Below, piece after piece: positions 23,585-32,900 of a stretch of 64,000 bases of DNA. Position numbers and translations under genes: made by a program. This DNA is from Theocolax elegans (Eukaryota; Arthropoda; Insecta; Hymenoptera; Cerocephalidae), in the NCBI GenBank assembly GCA_026168455.1, contig CM047430.1:67557044-67621043 (forward strand), given 5' to 3'. Positions within the stretch are counted from its first letter, which is position 1. The number at the start of each line of letters is the position of its first letter. A model generated the notes under the pieces. It had not been told where the DNA came from. It did no database searches and was given only the letters and a program-made list of their open reading frames with translations.

Positions 23585-26460
23585 GGAGTTTAATTCATAT
23601 TCGAATTTTCTATGGTATAAAAGAAATGCAAATTAAAAATAAAATGGCCAATAAACATGTTTACGATGCCACTACTCAAATATTACTTCCAAAAACGAGA
23701 ATTTTAATCGTTTATAATTCCAATACAGCGGAAAACAGTGACCAAAATACTACGAGGCACGCTCCCACGTTTGCTTATTCGCGGGAGCATGCCGCGCGGT
23801 GTCGAATATATTTTCTACGGTAAAATAAAAATGCATTTAGTATATAAAATGGGCAAATAAACATACGTATATGATGGCATTAATCACATGTTACATCCAA
23901 GCCAAGAAAAAAATTATTTATTGTTTATAATTCCGATTCAGGTAAAATCGACGATCAGGACACTACGAGGCACGCTCCCGCGTTTGCTCATTCGCGGGAG
24001 CGTGCCGCGCAGTGTCGATTATATTTTCTACGGTAAAAAATGAATATTTTAAGCCTCTAAAATGAGCGAGAGGAGATATATTCTTGTCTTAACTATTCAA
24101 AATTTACTTTCTAGCATTTTTAACAATTTTTAGACCGTTTACAATTGCCGATTTAGTCGAAATTCCCAACCAGAACACTACGAGGCACGCTCCCGCGTTT
24201 GCTCATTCGCGGGAGCGTGCCGCGCAGTGTCGATTATATTTTCTACGGTAAAAATGAATATTTTAAGCCACTAAAATGAGCGAGAGGAGATATATTCTTG
24301 TCTTAACTATTCAAAATTTATTTTCTATCATTTTTAACAATTTTTAGACCGTTTGCAATTGTCGATTCAGTCCAAATTCCCAACCAGAACACTACGAGGC
24401 ACGCTCCCGAGTTTGCTCATTCGCGGGAGCGTGCCGCGCAGTGTCGAATATATTTTCTACGGTAAAAAATGTATATTTTAAGCCTCTAAAATGAGCGAGA
24501 GGAGATATATTCTTGTCTTAACTATTGAAAATTTACTTTCTAGCATTTTTAACAATTTTTAGACCGTTTGCAATTGTCGATTCAGTCCAAATTCCCTACC
24601 AGAACACTAAGAGGCACGCTCCCGCGTTTGCTCATTGGCGGGAGCGTGCCGCGAAGTGTCGACTATATTTTCTACGGTAAAAAATAAATATTTTGAGCCA
24701 CTAAAATGAGCGAGAGGAGATATATTCTTGTCTTAACTATTCAAAATTTACTTTCTAGCATTTTTAACAATTTTGAGACCGTTTACAATTGCCGATTTAG
24801 TCGAAATTCCCAACCAGAACACTACGAGGCACGCTCCCGAGTTTACTCATTCGCGGGAGCGTGCCACGCAGTGTCGAATATATTTTCTACGGTAAAAAAT
24901 GAATATTTTAAGCCACTAAAATGAGCGAGAGGAGATATATTCTTTTCTTAACTATTCAAAATTTACTTTCTATCATTTTTAACAATTTTTAGACCGTTTA
25001 CAATTGCCGATTCAGTCCAAATTCCCAATCAGAACACTACGAGGCACGCTCCCGCGTTTGCTCATTCGCGGGAGCGTGCCGCGCAGTGTCTATTATATTT
25101 TCTACGGTAAAAAATAAATATTTTGAGCCACTAAAATGAGCGAGAGGAGATATATTCTTTTCTTAACTATTCAAAATTTACTTTCTATCATTTTTAACAA
25201 TTTTTAGACCTTTTACAATTGCTGATTTAGTCGAAATTCCCAACCAGAACACTACGAGGCACGCTCCCGCGTTTGCTCATTCGCGGGAGCGTGCCGTGCA
25301 GTGTCGATTATATTTTCTACGGTAAAAAATGAATATTTTAAGCCACTAAAATGAGCGAGAGGAGATATATTCTTGTCTTAACTTTTCAAAATTTACTTTC
25401 TATCATTTTTAACAATTTTTAGACCGTTTGCAATTGTCGATTCAGTCCAAATTCCCTACCAGGACACTACGAGGCACGCTCCCGAGTTTGCTCATTCGCG
25501 GGAGCGTGCCGCGCAGTGTCGATTATATTTTCTACGGTAAAAATGAATATTTTAAGCCACTAAAATGAGCGAGAGGAAATATATTCTTGTCTTAACTATT
25601 CAAAATTTATTTTCTATCATTTTTAACAATTTTTAGACCGTTTGCAATTGTCGATTCAGTCCAAATTCCCTACCAGGACACTACGAGGCACGCTCCCGAG
25701 TTTGCTCATTCGCGGGAGCGTGCCGCGCAGTGTCGAATATATTTTCTACGGTAAAAAATGAATATTTTAAGCCACTAAAATGAGCGAGAGGAGATATATT
25801 CTTTTCTTAACTATTCAAAATTTACTTTCTATCATTTTTAACAATTTTTAGACCGTTTACAATTGCCGATTCAGTCCAAATTCCCAATCAGAACACTACG
25901 AGGCACGCTCCCGCGTTTGCTCATTCGCGGGAGCGTGCCGCGCAGTGTCTATTATATTTTCTACGGTAAAAAATAAATATTTTGAGCCACTAAAATGAGC
26001 GAGAGGAGATATATTCTTTTCTTAACTATTCAAAATTTACTTTCTATCATTTTTAACAATTTTTAGACCTTTTACAATTGCTGATTTAGTCGAAATTCCC
26101 AACCAGAACACTACGAGGCACGCTCCCGCGTTTGCTCATTCGCGGGAGCGTGCCGCGCAGTGTCGATTATATTTTCTACGGTAAAAAATGAATATTTTAA
26201 GCCACTAAAATGAGCGAGAGGAGATATATTCTTGTCTTAACTTTTCAAAATTTACTTTCTATCATTTTTAACAATTTTTAGACCGTTTGCAATTGTCAAT
26301 TCAGTCCAAATTCCCTACCAGGACACTACGAGGCACGCTCCCGCGTTTGCTCATTCGCGGGAGCGTGCCGCGCAGTGTCGATTATATTTTCTACTGTAAA
26401 AAGGAAATATTTTAAATAAATAAAACGGGACAAAAAGCACACGTGTTTGATGGTACTGAT
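23585..26460. repeat. 215-bp hairpin satellite, 13 units
   Basis: GGCACGCTCCC starts at 23756, 23969, 24184, 24398, 24613, 24828, 25043, 25258, 25473, 25687, 25902, 26117 and 26332, so the unit is 213-215 bp. Each unit has a GC-rich hairpin (14-bp stem GGCACGCTCCCGCG, 10-nt loop, inverse stem, with CACT/AGTG extending the pairing), then AT-rich sequence with AGCGAGAGGAGATATATTC. Units 7-9 and 11-13 match each other best, a four-unit higher order of 859 bp. Edge units are diverged. No transposase or spacer diversity is present. It ends short of the 26.8-kb GA tract. Confidence 0.97.
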
Positions 26461-27180
26461 TATAATTCTGATTATAATTTATAATTGGTTACACGTGAAT
26501 ATTGGAAATAAGATACATATGCAATTGGTAGTTATATTCGCGACTATACTAATATTTGTATAATAATTTTAACAAATTACCATTTTTTTTAATAAAGATA
26601 AAATGAACATGTAAGTGTGATATATATTAAAAATATAACTCGTTAGATAGCTAGTAGTTATTTGAGGTAATGATTACAAGTCTCTTTTTACTGAGAAATT
26701 TGGTAAACCTGTAACGGGACACGATCCACGTGAACTTTGTCAGTGGTGACGCAAACGGTGCGCATGCGCAAGCGCATATATACTCTTGATGAGTAAGAGA
26801 GAGAGAGAGAGAGATAGAGTGAGAGGGCGAGAGAGAGAGAGAGAGAGGGAGAGTCACAATGACGTGCCGAGGCACATTTAGCAGTATATGATGATATCAA
26901 GCATTAATCTTGATACATATATGTACAATAACGGATGCACTGGCAAAACAAATTAGTTTTTCTACAATACATAAACACGATATTTATTATAATTCTGTTT
27001 ATTGACATATGCCCGGTATATTAGTTATGGTATTTAGCGCCATCTTGCAACAACTATTTGCGTAAGTGCTTCCACTCTAAGTATAATACCACAGACTAAG
27101 CGCGTCGCGCACTCTATCGACGAAATTGGTACTAAGAAAACTTTATCAGTAATATAAACTATTTATTTTTTTTAATATTA
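26461..27180. other. Interval between satellite and right-end hairpin
   Basis: AT-rich sequence followed by a GA-rich patch (26,795-26,850) and a mixed stretch holding the GCGCCATCT motif at 27,031-27,039. No gene. The frames at 26,651-26,900 read the GA tract as Ser/Leu. Confidence 0.6.
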
Positions 27181-27400
27181 TGTAAAACGCAAATACAGAA
27201 GCACTAGATAATGGTATAATATGTCTTTCTACAAAGTTTCAGGTCAATACAACAAGGACACCCTAAAAAAAGTTTGCACGGAAAAATGTCTATTTTTTCC
27301 GTGCAAACTTTTTTTAGGGTGTCCTTTACATATTGACTTCAAACTTTGTATAAATACGTTTTATGTTATTATCTAGTGCTTCTGTATTTGCGTTTTGCAA
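27181..27400. repeat. 220-bp long hairpin with near-perfect core
   Basis: TGTAAAACGCAAATACAGAAGC at the left is inverse to the sequence ending at 27,400. The arms are imperfect in the middle and pair again perfectly from AAGGACACCC at 27,254 to GGGTGTCCTT ending at 27,326, around a loop near TGTCTA. A core stem of more than 30 bp is long enough to be processed if transcribed. It lies about 80 bases inside the right terminus of the TTAA-bounded unit, and may be part of its end structure or a nested palindromic MITE. Confidence 0.9.
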
Positions 27401-27466
27401 ATAAAACCAAAATATGTCCGTTAAATGCAATAATGCATCTATCTTACTCAGTCGGTAATAATCCAG

Positions 27467-27478
27467 TATGGCACCCCC
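27467..27478 (-). repeat. Right terminal inverted repeat
   Basis: TATGGCACCCCC, the exact inverse of 19,851-19,862, followed by TTAA at 27,479-27,482. Confidence 0.6.
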
Positions 27479-27482
27479 TTAA

Positions 27483-28036
27483 ATATTATTACGCTAAATA
27501 TTTATAAAGCCATAAGTTCTAGACTCACGCACACTAATATATTTTCCATAACAATTAATAAACACGTATTCACTAGGTCGATAATTTTTCTTCGCCTTTG
27601 TGAAATAGATCGAACGATAGAAGAAGCCTGCGTTCACGCGATGAAGATTAATTCTTTTGTAAACAGTTAATTAAAAATAATATTAAAATATAATAAAGCG
27701 AGTGGTAAAGGAAAGGAAAGAGGAAAGACTAAGTTATGATATTATTAGGGTATTCTTTATTAATGGTTTACTAACTATATACGAGAAATGTGTAAATGTT
27801 TCTTGGCTCGTAGGCATCAATTGGTTTAATTGGCAGAATGATATTTTAATCAAGAAAGACTTCGCCAAGATCCGCGTGATACTCCTGTAAAATCGACATT
27901 CTAGCTAATGTGGACGCTAAAACCTGCGCACAAATTTATGCGTACACGTACCTTCGCGTGATGCTTCGAGGTATATAATCATACACCTTTAACTACATTT
28001 AACGTGTACGTGTGTACACGCATTTCAATCCCTCAT

Positions 28037-28096
<60 letters not shown>

Positions 28097-28295
28097 GAAA
28101 AAAAAATGTGATACACTTTTGCGAGGTACCATCCATGTAAGAAATAAACCGAAATATCGCTCATCTAGAGAGAAACCAAGTCTGAATTAACGCAAATAAT
28201 ACAATGCTCGGGGCACGGATTATCGCAACATGAATCATAATGCGATGTGTATATACATACACGTATTTATACGTGTACGTATATGCGTGTATGTA

Positions 28296-28298
<3 letters not shown>
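27483..28298. other. Non-coding interval with two microsatellites
   Basis: AT-rich sequence without a gene. A (GA)n run occupies 28,038-28,093. The 62-codon frame at 27,702-27,890 resembles nothing I know. Confidence 0.6.
28038..28093. repeat. (GA)n microsatellite
   Basis: About 56 bases of uninterrupted GA. Confidence 0.97.

Positions 28299-28334
<36 letters not shown>
28299..28334. repeat. (TA)n microsatellite, insertion target
   Basis: An AT tract that ends exactly where the 1.65-kb palindrome begins. ATATATATA resumes right after the other end at 29,985, which suggests the palindrome inserted into the tract. Confidence 0.95.
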
Positions 28335-28336
<2 letters not shown>

Positions 28337-28895
28337 GTGGTTCTCTGTGACATCGAAGATGAAAAAAATAAATATTGCTATAACTGTGGGAATATGTTTT
28401 AGAGGTATCCAGTAGTTCTCCTGAATTTTTTCAGATTTTTTCTGGGCCATTATTTTATGTTACAGAGAGTCAAAGTTGACATTTTAGCTCTTTTTTGCAT
28501 TATATGCCCATTTTCATGAATTTATAGCTCCTAGGGGATGCATTTTTCACTAAAAACATAAGTATGACTTTTTTTGTAAAATTTTCCGAACTTTTCATTA
28601 AAAATACTTTTAAAGACATAAATGTACGCTGTCACACTCTTGTAAGTCATTTAAACCTTAAATAGTGAAAATCAGCAATTCTGCTCCGGACTCTGGTAAC
28701 CTAATACTGTCTAAAAGATGTCTTTTTCTAGTCAGAAACTGCCTAAAAATTTCCAGAGTGGGTCTAAATCATTAAGATCACTTATGGTCAAAATATCCGG
28801 GAAAAGTGCTCGAAATATTAATAGAAATGTATATTTGTTGCCTTATAACGATGAATCTATTAGCATGATCATTGCAAAAAAATTTGTGCACTTAC

Positions 28896-28938
28896 CTTGG
28901 AGTGGTCGAAAAGTATCTTCACTTGTTTCAGTATCCAT
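28896..28938 (-). CDS. Apparent first coding exon in left arm (transposase relic)
   Basis: On the minus strand an acceptor (AGCTTACAG) is followed by GGGATTAG, then ATG at 28,938 and 14 codons reading MDTETSEDTFRPLQ. The exon ends CCAAG/GTAAGT at 28,896 in phase 1. An acidic start closed by a perfect donor is what the first exon of a split transposase or other transposon gene would look like. No later exon is found in the element. The overlapping plus-strand 74-codon frame at 28,718-28,942 is antisense to it. Confidence 0.4.
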
Positions 28939-29381
28939 CTAATCCCCTGTAAGCTGCTAAAAATACAAATATTATTATAAAATTATAAAAAATTATTTTT
29001 TAAACATTTATAATGCTGCATTTTTAAATTACATCCCTTACAAGAATTATAATACTAATCTGAACGATTACTATAAAAGTATCAACATTATTATTATAAT
29101 TCAGCAATACATTGTTTAGATTTCACAAACTTGTCACTGTCACGTTATCATATTATTCATTATAATTATATATCCGATTTATTTATATATCTTTTGTATT
29201 AAATACGTATATTCAGTTATTGTAATAATGATATTTATATATTTATAGTAATCCTTCACATTAGTATTATAATTCTTGTAAGGGATATAAAACTAAAAAT
29301 TCAGCATTATAAATGTTTAAAAATTAATTTTTTACATTTGTATAATAATATTTGTATTTTTAGCAGCTTACAGGGTATTAG

Positions 29382-29424
29382 ATGGATACTGAAACAAGTG
29401 AAGATACTTTTCTACCACTCCAAG
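29382..29424 (+). CDS. Same apparent first exon in right arm
   Basis: The mirror copy on the plus strand reads MDTETSEDTFLPLQ with the same AG/GTAAGT end at 29,424 and an acceptor (GCAGCTTACAG) at about 29,373. One residue differs from the left-arm copy (Leu for Arg). Both exons point away from the centre of the palindrome, so any transcripts would run outward from the AT-rich middle. Confidence 0.4.
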
Positions 29425-29985
29425 GTAAGTGCACAAATTTTTTTGCAATGATCATGCTAATAGGTTCATCGTTATAAGGCAACAAATATAGATTTCTATT
29501 AATATTTCGGGCACTTTTCCCGGATATTTTGACCATAAGTGATCTTAATGATTTAGACCCACTCTGGAATTTTTTAGGCAGTTTCTGACTATAAAAAGGC
29601 ATCTTTTAGACAGTATTAGGTTACCAGAGTCCGGAGCAGAATTGCTGATTTTCACTATTTAAGGTTTAAATGACTTACAAGAGTGTGACAGCGTACATTT
29701 ATGTCTTTAAAAGTATTTTTAATGAAAAGTTCGGAAAATTTTACAAAAAAAGTCATACTTATGTTTTTAGTGAAAAATGCATCCCCTGGGAGCTAAAAAT
29801 TCATGAAAATGGGCATATAATGCAAAAAAGTGCTAAAATGTCACCTTTGACTCTCTGTAACTTAAAATAATGGTCCAGAAAAAATCTGAAAAAATTCAGG
29901 AGAACTACTGGATACCTCTAAAACATATTCCCACAGTTATAGCAATATTTATTTTTTTCATCTTCGATGTCACAGAGAACCACCC

Positions 29986-32900
29986 ATATATATACATATC
30001 AGCAATAAGAAAAACAAAGCTCCCCTCTACACTCGTTTAAGAGTCTTATCTATTTGCTATCGTATATACTCTCGACGATGCGCAACTCGCGCCGACAGAC
30101 TCATTTTTTATGTCTATATCAAGCCGAAAGAGAAAAGTAAATTTCCGTTGGCGACTGCATCCTCTCGTAGCGCAGGAAAGAGTCCGAGTTTTTCAATATC
30201 ATATCGTCGCGATCGCGAGTTTGCATTTCTGTTGAAGAGCGGCGAGCCAGCGATGTGAGGGAGGGGAGGGAGGGGGGGGGGTCTCGTGCATATTGCGTGG
30301 ATACGTGAAACGTAACGCAGGTTTTACCTCCGGCGAGCACCGCGACACGCGAACGTTGCTCCCGGTATAAATTATACCGATTTCTTTTGGCCAGTCAGGG
30401 AGTCAGAAAGGGAGAGAGAGAGAGAGAGAGAGAGAGTGAAAGGAGACAGAGAATTTACTTTATGCGATTGCGCCCACAACAGTCGCCGTGACATCAAAGG
30501 GCTTACAGGCAAAACGAACCTTCTTCGAGACTTTCTTCCTCTATCTCTCCCTCTCTCTCCCTCTCTTTCTCTCTTTCGTTCTGCAATACTGACTCATACA
30601 ACTGGCATATTTATATCTTGTATACCTATGAATATCCGTGGTGTACATCGTGATTTTAGTTAACCGCGCACTAGTTTCACCTCTTATTACAGACAAATCT
30701 CTCTATTTACGGAAAATTCTTACGTATTCCATTAATCAAACAAAAATTCGTATTCAAATGAAATTTATTTTCAAATGACGTATTTCATTAAATTTAATAT
30801 ACATTATAACAACGATAATTTACCGTACTACTTGGTTGCGCGCGGCCATTGCATTTGTGCGTACGGAAAAAATGAAAAGTCGACACCGCGATGAATGTGA
30901 TTAATAATTTCGAACGAAGGTTCTTAAGACGAAAACAACAAAAAATTGGGTTTTCTTTTTCTTTCACCGATAAATAAATCACGAAGCCGTGGTATGTAAA
31001 AAATGTATAACTCGTCTTTTAACAGTTGCTCGTGTTCACAGGATAAGCAGTGAAGGGATACAATGAGTGGCGTATAATTTATTGCATTTAAATGAAGCTT
31101 CGCCGCGTGTAATTGCGCCGTGATGCGTCGAAATGATTTGCGGCGAGTCAGACTCTCTTGCATTGCTCGCTTGACTCCCGCAGACTCCGAACCGCACAAT
31201 GCGATTTGTAAGAGCTTGTATATCGAGTGCTCTAATGGCAAATTATTATCTCCGGGATATACCTGGCTCGACATTATTACTTTTCTACTTATGATGTTAT
31301 TTTCGAAAATTTTAGATTACAGTTTTCTTTCGGGTATTATCATCAGTCCTCCTAACGTTTACTTTAATTTATATACGGTATATTAATTAAATCTATTACA
31401 CAAAAACTTTAAATGCAATCGGTATTGCTTAATAAAATTCTAAATAATTATTTGTTGATAGATGTGTTATTTGTATCGTTACGAAAATGCAATTAAATAA
31501 TACTAAAATTACTTATCTAGTCCAAAAACATATCATAAAAAAATGTTACCGTTTCTAGAAGCATTATGTAAAGCTTAAAATGAGAGAAGTAGTCCATTAC
31601 TGTATGTATTTTTTGACGAGTGGGCACGAGGGAGGGATGAATATAAGTTAAAGGGATCTGCAAGCCTTGGGAAGGTCAGGTATCGAGGATTGAACGAACA
31701 AACGATCGCGGTCCCACACATAGAGTCCAGACTCCCCTCTTACTACTCTACATGTATACATACAGAGCGACGATATCGGCTGAAGCACCGCTATTTTGCG
31801 TTTACGAGCATTAAATTTCACGACGCTCGGAAGCGGTGAAAACGCGTAGGCGACGTTATTCATTATTTTCATAATCAGATAGCTCATTCAACGAATGTTA
31901 CTTGTGAATAACAGAGTACACGAAGAAATGCGTACGTTCACCCTGTGCTAATTCGGTTTCTTTTTCATATATATCTTACAAAATCAGAAAAAGAATATCC
32001 GATTGTTAATTAAATTCATAATTCTTTTGAGGCTAAATATTTCGACGAATTAGTTAAAACATCTTGATATACTTTAGAATTAGTTAGGATACGTCACGTC
32101 ATCGAATCCTGAAATTTAAAATTTAATAAAAATAATACATCTAACATATATAGAAAAAGGAGCGATAAAAAATACATAATAGCTGCAATAAAGAACGCTT
32201 AAAATTACGGGTAAGAAAAAAAGAAGTAGATAAACTGCGGGCACGGGAGAATAATAAGATAGGGTTGAAGAACTAGAAAGAAAAGAGAAAGGCCATAAAG
32301 CAAAAGCAAAGCATAAATAGAAGGGAAAAAAACGTAGCTGCAAGGTGTAGCGGAGAATAAAAAATTAAGTCCAGTTACGTTGGTATATAGGGGAAAGGTG
32401 AACGAATTAAAAATGGTGCAAACGTATTTTTCATTCTGTCAAGGATCAGATAGAATTTCCTTTTTTTCTCAGTTTCTCTATCTTTTTTTTGTAAAGAAAG
32501 CAATGAAGTTGTTTGTATTGAAAAGAAGCAGAAAAAGAAAATGGTTGAAAATCTATGGTTGAAATAGCAAGGAAAATAAAATACTTGCAGTAAACTACGT
32601 TTGAATTATACCAGCGAAGAAGAAGAAACAAATGAGAGAGCGAGAGAGAGAAAGAGATCAAAACAAACAGAACGAAAGGGTGAGAGTATAATATGAGGGG
32701 GTTGAAGAATTAGAGAGAAAGGATAAAAATAGTACGGAGAAAAAAAGCGTACACGAAGAAGGTAAAGTCGAGTGCAGATAAAACAAAGAATAAAAGTAAT
32801 GAAAAAGAACCAATATTGTGTATCAAGTAATGTACGAGGATAGGTTAAAGAGAATGAATAATATGTACAAGATGGAAAACATTTCTTCAATGAAAATAAA

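Larger units (their letters stand above)
19847..27482. mobile_element. Putative TTAA-flanked transposon-like unit (7.6 kb)
   Basis: The left boundary reads TTAA at 19,847-19,850 followed by GGGGGTGCCATA. The right boundary is the exact inverse: TATGGCACCCCC ending at 27,478, then TTAA at 27,479-27,482. A 12-bp terminal inverted repeat next to TTAA on both sides is the signature of piggyBac-type insertion, which duplicates TTAA. The unit is 7,628 bp between the TTAA copies. I see no piggyBac transposase, so if it is one element it is non-autonomous. It contains two tandem arrays, a spliced gene candidate and hairpins near both ends, including a GCGCCATC motif near each terminus. The alternative is that the two ends belong to two separate short elements of one family that happen to face each other. 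Confidence 0.5.
28335..29985. mobile_element. 1.65-kb palindromic (foldback) DNA element
   Basis: The sequence from GGGTGGTTCTCTGTGAC at 28,335 is repeated as its inverse at the right end (GTCACAGAGAACCACCC ending at 29,985). The match continues inward with few differences past 28,960 and 29,360. Weaker inverse similarity continues into the middle: CCCTTACAAGAATTATAATAC near 29,035 and its inverse near 29,265. The whole element is therefore close to one palindrome with arms of about 775 bases. It sits within (TA)n. It is non-autonomous and has no complete transposase. It may belong to a TA-targeting DNA transposon family, but I cannot name it. Confidence 0.92.

Noticed and set aside
23756..26375. 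CRISPR-like regular array
   Set aside because: The unit is about 215 bp, spacers are not unique, and the whole unit is repeated. It is a satellite in animal DNA.
19847..27482. Polinton/Maverick or viral integrant
   Set aside because: The termini are only 12 bp with TTAA flanks, and no polymerase, integrase, capsid or other large gene is present.
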